DNA of 64,000 bases from Actinomadura madurae. Its GTDB lineage: Bacteria > Actinomycetota > Actinomycetes > Streptosporangiales > Streptosporangiaceae. The stretch is from NCBI RefSeq assembly GCF_900115095.1, contig NZ_FOVH01000016.1:62001-126000 (forward strand), given 5' to 3'. The position numbers were made by a program, and so were the translations under genes. This document shows positions 7,106 to 14,515 of this stretch, piece after piece (within the stretch, counting starts at the first letter, position 1; every line of letters begins with the position of its first letter). Under the pieces are notes generated by a model. That model saw only the letters and a program-made list of their open reading frames with translations, searched no databases and was not told the DNA's origin.

Positions 7106-8397
7106 GACTGATGGTCTCCCTCGGCGGACGTGGCGGGGTTCTCGGCGTCGGACGGGTTGGCGGGTGTCGCCTCGGTGGGTTCGGTCTTGAGGCGGGCCAG
7201 CAGGGCGCCGACGCGGGCGTTACCGGCGCTCTGTCCGGCCTCGCGGAGCCGGACGGCCAGCGCGTTGCGGGTCAGGGGCTGGTCGGTCTCGGCGAGGTCG
7301 GCGGCGATGCGGCGCCCGAGCGGCATGAGGTCGTCCACGTCCGGCGGCGACGCGGCGGGCTTGCGGGTCCGGGACCGGCGGGCGGACGGTCCTCCCTTGT
7401 GTGCGGCGGACCGGGTGCCGGTGGTCCGCGTACGGGTCCGGGATGGTGCGGTGGACGGTCCGTCGCCGGTTGGGGTGGACGGTCCGGACTCCAGCGCCGG
7501 ACGGTCCAACAGCGTCAGGGCGGGACCGTCCTCGGCAGGTCCGCCGGACGGTCCAGCGGACGGCGCGCCCGTCTCGGCGGAGACTTCGGCGGTGGGGAGT
7601 TCACCGAGCCGGTACAGGGCGCGGACGCGGCGGGGTGCGTTGCGGCGCCAGGACCACCGGCCGTAGGTGTCCTGCAGGTCGGTCAGGGCCAGGACGCGGG
7701 CGCGTTCGCGGGCGAGTGCGTCGGGGTAGGAGCGGATCTCCCACAGCACCATGCGGCGCCACAGCTTCATGGTGGGCCAGGGGGCGAGGATCCATCGTGA
7801 GGTGCGGATGCCGTCCATGCGGGTTCCGGCGGCGATGCCGGCGCGGATCCGGATCACGTGCGCGGCGATCTCGACGGCCACGACCCACAGCGCGGGCAGG
7901 GTCGCGTGGGCGACCGCGCCGAACACGCTGTGTTCCCCGGCGACGTTGAGGTAGACGGTTGCGGCGGTCAGCGCCCACGGGATGAACCGCAGCCACCGAA
8001 TCCGCATGTCCAGGCGGGCAAGAACGATGTCGAGGGCGGCGAAGATGGCGATGCCCAGGTCGATGCCGAGCGGGACCGTCCAGGCCAGCCGACCGAACGA
8101 CGGGCGTGCGGCCTCGGCGACGGCGGCGAAGCTGTTGACGAACCCCAGCAGGCCAAGGACGGCCACCAGCGCGGCCACCACGGCGACCGCGGTGAACTCG
8201 CTACTGGTCAGCGCCCGCCCCTTGGACGCCTCGCCCTCGGCGCGGTCGGTCGTGGTCGGCGGCGAGGCGGTCGGGTCGGTCGGGCTCTCGTTGGGGGGCG
8301 TCAGCGGTCGGAGCGGGATGGCGGCGTTGTCGGCTGCGTGCGGGTTGGTGGCCTGTGCGCCGAGGTTCGCCGGGACGTGGAACGGTGTGGGGGTCAT
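7102..8397 (-). CDS. DUF2637 membrane protein (Spd-like, plasmid spread)
   Basis: The 431-residue product has a disordered N-terminus, then four hydrophobic helices between about residues 68 and 180 (AVAVVAALVAVLGLLGFV, TVPLGIDLGIAIFAALDIVLA, WALTAATVYLNVA, ALWVVAVEIAAHVI), matching DUF2637. A basic region (PTMKLWRRMVLWEIRSYPDALARERARV), a long proline/threonine-rich linker and a C-terminal helical domain resembling a winged helix (PLTRNALAVRLREAG) follow. DUF2637 proteins are associated with spdB-type intramycelial spread. Start and stop both show ATGA overlaps. Codons 12 to 22 overlap a copy of the conserved 31-bp element, which is unusual. Confidence 0.85.
   Translation of the reverse strand: MTPTPFHVPANLGAQATNPHAADNAAIPLRPLTPPNESPTDPTASPPTTTDRAEGEASKGRALTSSEFTAVAVVAALVAVLGLLGFVNSFAAVAEAARPSFGRLAWTVPLGIDLGIAIFAALDIVLARLDMRIRWLRFIPWALTAATVYLNVAGEHSVFGAVAHATLPALWVVAVEIAAHVIRIRAGIAAGTRMDGIRTSRWILAPWPTMKLWRRMVLWEIRSYPDALARERARVLALTDLQDTYGRWSWRRNAPRRVRALYRLGELPTAEVSAETGAPSAGPSGGPAEDGPALTLLDRPALESGPSTPTGDGPSTAPSRTRTRTTGTRSAAHKGGPSARRSRTRKPAASPPDVDDLMPLGRRIAADLAETDQPLTRNALAVRLREAGQSAGNARVGALLARLKTEPTEATPANPSDAENPATSAEGDHQS
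8331..8364 (-). promoter_or_regulatory. Conserved upstream element, copy D (inside the DUF2637 start)
   Basis: This is the most divergent copy. GGCGCACAGGCCACCAA is kept, with a 3-base insertion in the GC-rich tail. It lies inside the first 22 codons of the DUF2637 gene, not before it, so it could drive an internal promoter for the DUF2637-transfer ATPase pair. Confidence 0.45.
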
Positions 8398-8663
8398 GCG
8401 GGGTGCCTCCCATCGGGGGCGGTCCGGACCGGGTTGGAGTCGGCGCCGGCGCGGTCGCCGGCCGGGTGGCCGGTCACGTGGCCGGCGGGGCGGTATTCGG
8501 TGTTGAGGTCGGCGGCCATGAGCGGCACGCCGCACGGGTGGCAGCGGAACCGGACCGGGCCACCGTCCAGCGGCGTGCGGCAGGACGGGCAGCGCTTGAC
8601 CGGACCGGCGTGCAGCGTCCGGCGCGGCGCGGCGTAGACGGGGGCGGGCGTGGTCGAGGTCAT
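8394..8663 (-). CDS. Small zinc-ribbon protein of unknown function
   Basis: The 89-residue product has one clear zinc ribbon (CPSC, then CHPC 14 residues later, with GVPL after it) and an unstructured C-terminal tail. It starts at the ATG at 8663 overlapping the stop of the upstream gene, and its own stop overlaps the DUF2637 start. It belongs to the transfer operon by this tight spacing. No family is recognised beyond the ribbon. Confidence 0.68.
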   Translation of the reverse strand: MTSTTPAPVYAAPRRTLHAGPVKRCPSCRTPLDGGPVRFRCHPCGVPLMAADLNTEYRPAGHVTGHPAGDRAGADSNPVRTAPDGRHPA

Positions 8664-9073
8664 GCCGCGGCCACCTCCGCATCGCCGAGGGCCGCGCCCT
8701 CGGCGCACTCAAGGCACTCGCCGAGGTGGCGGGGCAGGACGTAACCGGCGTCGCGCTGGCAGGTCGGGCACCAGCGGCGGGCGGCCAGCGCCTTGCCCAG
8801 GGCCTCACGCTGCCGGTCGGTCGGGGTGCGCTTGGGCAGCGCAAGGCGCACGTCGTACAGGTAGGCGGCGCGCACACCGCCGGGCGCGTTGTAGCGGCGC
8901 GAGTTCCACAGCACCTGACCGGCGACGTCCTGACCGCCGGGACGCAGGCCCTCGGCGGCGAGCTGACGGCGCGTGCGCAGATGCTCCGGGGCCATGCGCC
9001 ACGGCCAGGTGGGGATCCCGTACCGGGTGCCGGCCGGGTCGAAGAACCGCGCGGAGCTACGGCGGCGGGTCAT
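8660..9073 (-). CDS. RRQRL-motif-like zinc-binding protein
   Basis: The 137-residue product has the central segment LRTRRQLAAEGLRPGGQDVAG, matching the arginine-glutamine motif of a family of AICE and plasmid proteins annotated as RRQRL-motif zinc-binding proteins. A basic region (YDVRLALPKRTPTDRQREAL) and a C-terminal zinc site (CPTCQRDAGY, CLECAEG) follow. The ATG at 9073 overlaps the previous stop (ATGA); the frame is open further upstream but only through the neighbour. Biochemical function is unknown. It is a reliable marker of actinobacterial conjugative elements. Confidence 0.75.
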   Translation of the reverse strand: MTRRRSSARFFDPAGTRYGIPTWPWRMAPEHLRTRRQLAAEGLRPGGQDVAGQVLWNSRRYNAPGGVRAAYLYDVRLALPKRTPTDRQREALGKALAARRWCPTCQRDAGYVLPRHLGECLECAEGAALGDAEVAAA

Positions 9074-9333
9074 ACCGTCACACCCCCTGCCGGCACGGGC
9101 GCCAGGTTGGGGCGCTGGACGGTGACCAGATGCCAGCCCTCGGCACGCACCGTCCGCACGGTGAACACCACGGCGGCCACCGTCAGCGCCACAGCCGCCA
9201 CAGCGGTCAGGGCGAAGGTCTGCACCGGGTGCGAGACCAGCAGCACCCCACCAGCAGCGGCCAGCCGGACCGGCGAGGCGCACACCCAGCAGAACGCGGC
9301 GAGCGCGGCCAGGGTCAACAGGACGGCGGTCAT
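9070..9333 (-). CDS. Small integral membrane protein
   Basis: The 87-residue product is mostly hydrophobic, with helices at about residues 3-20, 22-34 and 38-58 and a short soluble C-terminus. There is no named domain. The start at 9333 overlaps the stop of a 31-codon reading frame and the stop overlaps the next gene, so it is in the coupled transfer operon. It probably assists membrane passage or spread of the element. Confidence 0.7.
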   Translation of the reverse strand: MTAVLLTLAALAAFCWVCASPVRLAAAGGVLLVSHPVQTFALTAVAAVALTVAAVVFTVRTVRAEGWHLVTVQRPNLAPVPAGGVTV

Positions 9334-9425
9334 CTCTCCACCTCCGGGGAGTCCAGGACGGTCCGGGCGTCGCCGAGGGCGGCGGGTGCGCCCTCGGCGG
9401 GCGGGCCGGTCGGGCGGGTCTTCAC
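9330..9425 (-). CDS. 31-codon small ORF in the transfer operon
   Basis: The GTG at 9425 overlaps the TGA of the 44-codon gene upstream (GTGA), and its own TGA overlaps the ATG at 9333 (ATGA). The upstream GGAGGGGTCCA is a strong ribosome-binding site. The peptide is proline/alanine-rich (GPPAEGAPAALGDARTVLD) and has no membrane segment or domain. Confidence 0.5.
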   Translation of the reverse strand: MKTRPTGPPAEGAPAALGDARTVLDSPEVER

Positions 9426-9556
9426 TGGACCCCTCCGATCAGCAGCACCGCGGCGGCCAGCACGAGGAACACCACCGCGATCAGCACACGGATCGGGGCG
9501 TGCGGGTACCGCACGGCGGCGCGGGCGCGGGCGGTCATCAGTTGCGGGCGGGCCAT
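9422..9556 (-). CDS. 44-residue single-pass membrane peptide
   Basis: From the ATG at 9556, a basic amino-terminus (MARPQLMTARARAAVRYPH) leads into one transmembrane helix (VLIAVVFLVLAAAVLLIGG). It follows the DUF3307-like gene with a one-base gap and overlaps the next small frame by four bases. The positive-inside charge pattern supports a real membrane peptide with its N-terminus in the cytoplasm. Confidence 0.62.
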   Translation of the reverse strand: MARPQLMTARARAAVRYPHAPIRVLIAVVFLVLAAAVLLIGGVQ

Positions 9557-9557
9557 G

Positions 9558-10028
9558 TCAGGCCACACCCAGCGAGGCCAGCAGCGCGGCCACCAGCAGC
9601 CATCCCACGTGCCAGGACTGATCCAGGGCGTAGGCGCCGGTACCGGTCGGCGCGGTAGCGCCGTCGCCGAGCCGGGCGAACTCGCCCTTCCCGCGCACCA
9701 GGGTGCGGCCGAGCCAGTCGGCCAGCGCCATCAGCGTGGAACGCCGGTCGGCCCAGTAGTGCGACACCGCGTCCACCGCCAGCGCGGCGGCCACGGCGTA
9801 GGGGCTGACCGGCAGGGCCAGCACCAGCGCCACCAGCGTGACGGCGGCGGCCTTGACAGCGGTCAGCACGGCGACGTGCCGCGCGCACAGCAGGCGGCCG
9901 GACCAGCCGGGCGCGCCCTTGCCGCACGCCTGCCCGTGCGTCTGCAACCAGTGGTCCCCCACCTCGTGCGCGGCGTACAGCGCGACGAACACCGCAGGGA
10001 AGACGATCGGGTCAGCGCCGAACATCAC
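9558..10028 (-). CDS. DUF3307-like polytopic membrane protein
   Basis: The product of about 156 residues has four hydrophobic helices and two motifs characteristic of DUF3307-type proteins: HEVGDHWLQTH near residue 21 and VDAVSHYWADRR near residue 86, whose histidines and aspartates would face each other. The start is the GTG at 10028 or the adjacent ATG at 10025, which shares a base with the WhiB stop (TGATG). It sits at the head of the membrane-protein run of the transfer operon. Function unknown. Confidence 0.7.
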   Translation of the reverse strand: MMFGADPIVFPAVFVALYAAHEVGDHWLQTHGQACGKGAPGWSGRLLCARHVAVLTAVKAAAVTLVALVLALPVSPYAVAAALAVDAVSHYWADRRSTLMALADWLGRTLVRGKGEFARLGDGATAPTGTGAYALDQSWHVGWLLVAALLASLGVA

Positions 10029-10342
10029 GCCACCTCGCCCAGGCCCACGGCGGGCAGGGTCCGAGCCTCACGGCGCAGCCCTGCCAGCTCACGCGGCAGG
10101 TAGCCCGCCCACACACCGAACGCCGGGCGGATCCGCAGCGCGTAGTCCAGGCACAGGTCCCACACCGGGCAGTCCTCGCACACCTGCCGCGCCACGTCCT
10201 GCCGGGCCAGACGCTCGGCGAGCGGCTCGTCCTCGAACGCGTCCGAACCCATGTGCAGGTCGGGGTCGTGCCGGCAGTCGCCGCGCTCCCCCAGTTCGGT
10301 CACCAGATCCACCAGCGACAGAACGGACGGGTCAACAGCCAT
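10025..10342 (-). CDS. whiB-like: WhiB-family iron-sulfur transcription factor
   Basis: The 105-residue product has the four WhiB cysteines (DCRHDPDLH, then CEDCPVWDLC), the GVWAGYLPREL turn and a C-terminal basic patch (GLRREART). These proteins bind a 4Fe-4S cluster and act with the principal sigma factor; AICE copies probably regulate transfer genes. I chose the ATG at 10342 because GGAGG lies 6 bases upstream. The frame is open to an ATG at 10447, but that start lacks a ribosome-binding site and would translate the conserved element at 10387-10417. Confidence 0.9.
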   Translation of the reverse strand: MAVDPSVLSLVDLVTELGERGDCRHDPDLHMGSDAFEDEPLAERLARQDVARQVCEDCPVWDLCLDYALRIRPAFGVWAGYLPRELAGLRREARTLPAVGLGEVA

Positions 10343-10386
10343 GGATGCCTCCGTACGGGTCGTGACCGGTCGGGTAGGGCGGCCCT

Positions 10387-10417
10387 CGGCGGCGTGCTTG
10401 GTGGCTTGTACGCCGAG
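10387..10417 (-). promoter_or_regulatory. Conserved 31-bp upstream element, copy C (before whiB)
   Basis: It reads GGCGTACAAGCCACCAAG on the minus strand, almost identical to the copies at 851-881 and 4357-4387, and lies 45 bases before the whiB ATG. The similar distance to three separate start codons (45, 48 and 66 bases) is what a shared promoter or operator in a leader would look like. Confidence 0.6.
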
Positions 10418-10453
10418 GGGCGGCGGGTGCGGGTTGCGGGTCGTCATCGCCGG

Positions 10454-10600
10454 TCAGCCCAGCGAGCCCGAGAACGTCGTGATCGCGTGGATCACCTGGT
10501 TGACCAGCGCGGCGGCCTTCTCCGGGTTGTTGATCGCGAAGATCGCGACCGCGATGCCGGCGAGCCACTGCGGGATGTTGCTGGACTTCTGCGGAAACAC
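10454..10600 (-). CDS. 48-residue small membrane-associated protein
   Basis: The GTG at 10600 has a perfect AGGAGGT site 5 bases upstream. The peptide has an amphipathic start (FPQKSSNIPQWLAGIAVAIF), the phrase AINNPEKAAALVNQVIHAI and a short glycine/serine end, ending at the TGA at 10454. It is the first gene of the leftward operon, just left of the GntR operator region. Small proteins of this size and place recur in AICEs, but I know no function. Confidence 0.68.
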   Translation of the reverse strand: MFPQKSSNIPQWLAGIAVAIFAINNPEKAAALVNQVIHAITTFSGSLG

Positions 10601-10651
10601 CTGAACCTCCTGATCACCGCGAATCACCCTTGTGCGCGGCCAGTGACCTCA

Positions 10652-10708
10652 GCGTATACGTAGCTACGTATACGCACAAGCTCTAGGTATACGATGGTGC
10701 GTATACGC
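10652..10708. promoter_or_regulatory. GTATACG palindrome cluster, likely GntR (KorSA-like) operators
   Basis: A perfect 24-bp palindrome, GCGTATACGTAGCTACGTATACGC less its outer bases in the core, lies at 10652-10675. A second inverted pair, GTATACG at 10687-10693 and CGTATAC at 10700-10706, has a 6-base spacer. The four half-sites sit in the gap between the leftward small gene (start 10600) and the rightward gntR gene (start 10751), ideal for one regulator to control both directions. Confidence 0.72.
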
Positions 10709-10750
10709 TGGTCAGCGTGTCACCGAAGAAGGCAAGGGGTTGATGACGCA

Positions 10751-11416
10751 GTGGCAGAACCGGCCTACGTCCGCATTGCAGGCGAGTACGCCCGACGCAT
10801 CCGACGGGGTGAGCTCGCACCCCGCACCCAACTGCCGAGCTACGCCGAGATCGCCCAAGAACAGGGCGTCTCAGACATCGTGGTTCGGAAGGCCCTCGAA
10901 CTCCTCCAGAGCCAGGGCCTCGTTCGCTCCGTTCGCAGGCGAGGAAACTTCGTCGCCGACCGCCCGAACCTCGTACGCGTGTCTCCTGAACGCCAGATGG
11001 AGAGCGCCGAACGGTCATTCGAGAACGAGTCCGAGCAGCAGGTTCAGGTAGAGCGAGAGACTCAGCAGCTCCCCGCCTCAACCGAGCTCGCGGAGGCGCT
11101 CGGCGTGCCGGCAGGGCAGGAGATCAACCACGTCATCACCCGAGCCACCGAGAACGGGCGACCGATCTCGATCTCGGACACCTACCAGCCGCGGGACGTC
11201 GCCGGCATCTCGGAAGCCGCCTACCTGGAAGAAACGATCTCCGACCAACTACCGGCGGAGACGCATGCCGAGTGGCTGCGGACTACGCCCGGAGACCTCG
11301 TCAAGACGGTTCACCAACGGTTCCTGTCCGCCGACGACCGAATCATCATGCTCTCCGACATCTCATATCCCCGCGACCGCTACGACGCGTTCGTGTTCCG
11401 CATGACCCTGAAGTAG
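10751..11416 (+). CDS. GntR-family regulator with UTRA domain (KorSA-like)
   Basis: The 221-residue product has an N-terminal winged helix (YVRIAGEYARRIRRGEL, SYAEIAQEQGVSDIVVRKAL, SQGLVRSVRRRGNFV) and a C-terminal UTRA ligand-binding fold (residues 85-221). I prefer the GTG at 10751, preceded by AAGGGG, over the ATG at 10694, which would fall within the operator cluster. By position and family it matches KorSA, the GntR repressor that keeps pSAM2 from replicating and transferring. It probably represses the leftward operon and itself through the palindromes at 10652-10708. A long perfect terminator follows at once. Confidence 0.87.
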   Translation: MAEPAYVRIAGEYARRIRRGELAPRTQLPSYAEIAQEQGVSDIVVRKALELLQSQGLVRSVRRRGNFVADRPNLVRVSPERQMESAERSFENESEQQVQVERETQQLPASTELAEALGVPAGQEINHVITRATENGRPISISDTYQPRDVAGISEAAYLEETISDQLPAETHAEWLRTTPGDLVKTVHQRFLSADDRIIMLSDISYPRDRYDAFVFRMTLK

Positions 11417-11420
11417 AGCT

Positions 11421-11463
11421 ATGCCAAAGGGGGCGCCGACTCGTTCGGCGCCCCCTTTGGCAT
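11421..11463. terminator. Bidirectional intrinsic terminator
   Basis: ATGCCAAAGGGGGCGCCGA (11421-11439) and its exact complement (11445-11463) form a 19-bp stem with a 5-base loop, flanked by short A and T runs. It lies between the convergent gntR gene (ends 11416) and methyltransferase gene (ends 11472) and separates the element core from its cargo. Confidence 0.9.
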
Positions 11464-11471
11464 GCACGGAC

Positions 11472-12305
11472 TCAGATGCGGACCCAGCCCTGTGCCACGT
11501 CCCTGTCTGTCCACCACGAAACGAAGTGTGGATCCAGAGAGTCCAGTCTCCAGCGAGCCGACAAGGCGTCGAAGAAGGCATCGTTGCCCGTCTTGCCGCC
11601 CCTCGGCTCCCCGATGTAGACGAGTCGCTCGCCGCCAGCGTCCTCGTACAACGTGAGCGCCTCGGACGACATGGTGTCGCCCCAGCCAGGGGGCCAGCAA
11701 AGGAATAGTGCATAGTTCGCCGACCGGACACGATTCGCGAACTCAGTCAGATCCCCAACAGGATGCCAGATGTCCGCCTGGCCAACTGTTCCAGGAAAGG
11801 AAGGATTCTCATTTTTGTCTGGCGGATTTGAGTCGTACGCCTCAACGGTCAGTCCAACGTTAGCCAACTGCGCAGCCCAATAGCCTCGTCCGGCTCCAAG
11901 CTCCACGATCGGAAAGCCCGCACAAAAACTTGCCACCCACTCGATCGTGCGCGGGTTGGGTATTGCGTACGCGTAGGCGGCTTGCAGGAGCATCTGGGCA
12001 AATGCGAGTCGCGAACTTCCTTCTGCTCGCCCACCATTCACCATTCGGCGGCCGCCAATTTCAGTCACGAGCGGCTCAACGATGTCCCAGTACGGGTTAG
12101 GACTTACGGCTCTGCCACCAGTCATGTAGTGCACGAAACGTAGATCGAACTCTGCATCGGCCTGTCGGTCGCCCGTTCCTGCCAGCCGATCCGCCATCGC
12201 CAGGTACTCGGCGACCTTGGGGTACTCGGACTGAAGTCGCTGCTCATCCTTCAGCAGTGCAGTGAGCTCGTCCCAACGGCTCGAAGTCATGGTCAGCTTG
12301 GCCAT
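11472..12305 (-). CDS. Class I SAM-dependent methyltransferase-like cargo protein
   Basis: The 277-residue product has a class I SAM-binding loop (PIVELGAGRGYWAAQL, about residue 130), an acidic strand end (VEAYDSN) and a possible catalytic motif (LFLCWPPGWG). The first 100 residues are helical and unlike common families. The substrate is not evident; the fold and the CWPP motif would allow DNA or small-molecule methylation. It is transcribed toward the element core, is less GC-rich than its neighbours, and groups with two HNH-type genes, as expected for accessory cargo near an attachment site. Confidence 0.68.
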   Translation of the reverse strand: MAKLTMTSSRWDELTALLKDEQRLQSEYPKVAEYLAMADRLAGTGDRQADAEFDLRFVHYMTGGRAVSPNPYWDIVEPLVTEIGGRRMVNGGRAEGSSRLAFAQMLLQAAYAYAIPNPRTIEWVASFCAGFPIVELGAGRGYWAAQLANVGLTVEAYDSNPPDKNENPSFPGTVGQADIWHPVGDLTEFANRVRSANYALFLCWPPGWGDTMSSEALTLYEDAGGERLVYIGEPRGGKTGNDAFFDALSARWRLDSLDPHFVSWWTDRDVAQGWVRI

Positions 12306-12365
12306 GATGCAAGTGTCTCCTACTGCACTCGTCTACGCCACCATCAAGCATGCGCGAAATTCGGC

Positions 12366-13166
12366 TTAGGTTTCCCCGAAAACCCACTTGCGAATATAGG
12401 GCTCTGGCATACCGGGCTTAGCGGCCCTCATGAACGCCTCCCTCAGAGCATCCTTTTCCCCGTGATCAATCGAGTTGTTGAGACGCGAGAGGGTTATCGC
12501 ACTCTTCCTGGGCGGCCAGATTCTCACAAGTTTACTATTCATCCTATCCGTCTGATCCATGAATGGGTATATATAGTTAGCCAACCCTGTGACCATCTCC
12601 CATGCCAAATACCCGAGCGTCGTTACTGCGAAGAAGTCATGAGGTGGTGCCTTTTTCCCCGGCAGCATAGTTTGGATATTGCCCCCCCTCTCGCCGGGGT
12701 CCCAGACGTCACAGTAGGCGATACGTACGGATGTACCTACAGGCGGATGCCCGCTTGCCATCATTACGGACAATATCGAGCGCGATAGGTCGAATCCCCA
12801 GTCGGATGGATTAGCTCCCGCAAAATTACCCATGATTGATGTCTTCGTTATCCACCCACCCACAAATGACTGCTGATCCGGAGTTAGAGTTACATCCTCC
12901 CCATCTACTAGTGGACGAAGTAGTTGTGGAGCAAAATTCTCGAATCGTCTTCCCAGTCCACCATTGCAGGATCGGCAGATGCGCGTCTTTATGCGGCGAG
13001 GTGCCTGGCCACCAGGAAACGGTCCATAAGTCCGAATAATATGCTTTCTAAGCCACGTCGGGACTATATCTTCGCTTGTAATATATCCAGGACGATCACA
13101 CAGGCGGCACACTGCCCCAGGAGTTGACTTGCCTCTCGTCGCCACTTCAGCCCCCCCCGATAACAT
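12366..13166 (-). CDS. HNH-like zinc-finger protein, possible nuclease
   Basis: The product is about 266 residues. The N-terminus carries CRLCDRPGYITSEDIVPTWL and then CRSCNGGLGRRFE, which resembles a treble-clef HNH domain (C-x2-C, ED-I-P in the place of the catalytic EHI/P, then C-x2-CN). The remaining 200 residues form an unrecognised mixed domain with several tryptophans. The start is uncertain: ATG at 13166 or a GTG ten codons later. Base composition is clearly lower in GC than the element core, suggesting separate acquisition. Function as a nuclease is an inference. Confidence 0.6.
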   Translation of the reverse strand: MLSGGAEVATRGKSTPGAVCRLCDRPGYITSEDIVPTWLRKHIIRTYGPFPGGQAPRRIKTRICRSCNGGLGRRFENFAPQLLRPLVDGEDVTLTPDQQSFVGGWITKTSIMGNFAGANPSDWGFDLSRSILSVMMASGHPPVGTSVRIAYCDVWDPGERGGNIQTMLPGKKAPPHDFFAVTTLGYLAWEMVTGLANYIYPFMDQTDRMNSKLVRIWPPRKSAITLSRLNNSIDHGEKDALREAFMRAAKPGMPEPYIRKWVFGET

Positions 13167-13340
13167 AATATTCTTAACGGGTTACGTCGCTCGTTAGAGG
13201 TTGAGGATACCGAGCGCGACGGGCCATGTGAAGGTGGACACCCCGCCAACTCTTCTAGTCCAGTGGCCAGTTTCGGACTTGCCCGCTGCCCATGAGGTGT
13301 GCGGTTCGTAACTGCTTGACACCCGTGGAATAATCTCCGA

Positions 13341-14282
13341 ATGACCCATGCGTGGAGCCTGTTGACTGTTGAAGCTGCCGACCAGCAGTTTGGCGGCAAT
13401 CTGGGATACGAAGATGTTCTGGGTGACAGGTACGTGTGGAACAACATGGTCCCCAATGGTCGTGCCGTCAGTGTCGGTGACCTAGTCGTACTGCGTGACA
13501 AGGCTTGGGTGCTGGGTTTGGCGTGGGTGGACGAGATTGCATCTGGGCCCGGAAAGAAAATTCAGCAGCGTTGCACCGCTTGTTCTGCTACCGCCATCAA
13601 GCGGCGGCGGACGCGATCGCCCGCCTTCAAGTGTTCGAGGTGCGGGGCCGAGTTTGAAGAACCGGTCACTCAGGAACTCGACGTCACGGTCTTTGAGGCG
13701 GACTACGGGCGCACCTGGCGGCCCCTAACTCCCGTCGTCCCCGTAAAGCGGATCCGGCCGTACTTCCCCAACAACTCTGGCCAACAGTCCATACGGCCTA
13801 TGAATCTAGAAGCTCTCCGGACCGAGTTGGCCGACGATGCCGGGCTTGGGCCCACCTGGTGGCAGCAGGACGGCGGGGTTCGCCCCGCACCACCTGGTGG
13901 CCACAACCTGATTTTGCACAAGGCACGCATCGGCCAACAACAGTTCCGTCAACTCCTTCTCGCACGCTTTGGTTCATGTTGTGCCATCACCGGTTCCCAA
14001 CCAGAGGAAGCCCTTGAAGCCGCCCACTTGTACCGATACGCGGAAACACCACACCACGACCCTGAAGGAGGTCTCCTACTACGCCGGGACCTGCACACTC
14101 TCATGGACCGCGGACTGTTGGTCATCGACACCTCTACCTGGCAGGTGAGGCTCGCTCCCCGCCTTCACAAGTTCGGCAACCTCCAAGCCCTACACGACCA
14201 GCCGCTGACTATCCCCGACAACCTATTGCCCAACGCCGACTATCTCGACCAGCATCACAGGCTCTCTGTCGAAGCCTGGTAA
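13341..14282 (+). CDS. HNH endonuclease with N-terminal sensor-like domain (putative restriction factor)
   Basis: The 313-residue product ends in an HNH_2-type nuclease (residues about 195-265: QFRQLLLARFGSCCAITG, EAAHLYRYAE with the first histidine, GGLLLRRDLHTLMDRGLL with the second), as in stand-alone or type IV restriction enzymes. The N-terminal 60 residues (YVWNNMVPNGRAVSVGDLVVLRD) have the look of a PUA/EVE-like beta-barrel that could read modified bases. A zinc ribbon (CTAC, CSRC) sits between. It is divergent from the HNH-like gene at 12366-13166. A defence role is plausible but unproven. Confidence 0.72.
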   Translation: MTHAWSLLTVEAADQQFGGNLGYEDVLGDRYVWNNMVPNGRAVSVGDLVVLRDKAWVLGLAWVDEIASGPGKKIQQRCTACSATAIKRRRTRSPAFKCSRCGAEFEEPVTQELDVTVFEADYGRTWRPLTPVVPVKRIRPYFPNNSGQQSIRPMNLEALRTELADDAGLGPTWWQQDGGVRPAPPGGHNLILHKARIGQQQFRQLLLARFGSCCAITGSQPEEALEAAHLYRYAETPHHDPEGGLLLRRDLHTLMDRGLLVIDTSTWQVRLAPRLHKFGNLQALHDQPLTIPDNLLPNADYLDQHHRLSVEAW

Positions 14283-14515
14283 GCGATCAATCGAGCAGCA
14301 CAGAACCTGCAGTGGGATGATGGGCGGGCAGTTGGCCGCGTAGGCGCTCATGCTCGCCGTAGATCGCGGCTCCCAGCACGGCGCTCGAACGCCAGGCGGA
14401 GTGACTAACTGGGTGACAACCCCACCGCACGGCCCTGGACGCCTTTGTACACCTAAATACGGCCTGCCAGGGCTCGACATACTTGGGGAGCAAGCTAAGG
14501 GCGCCTATGAAATGC

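Noticed and set aside
10343..10447. N-terminal extension of WhiB from an ATG at 10447
   Set aside because: There is no ribosome-binding site there, WhiB proteins do not need it, and it would translate the conserved 31-bp element. GGAGG precedes the ATG at 10342.
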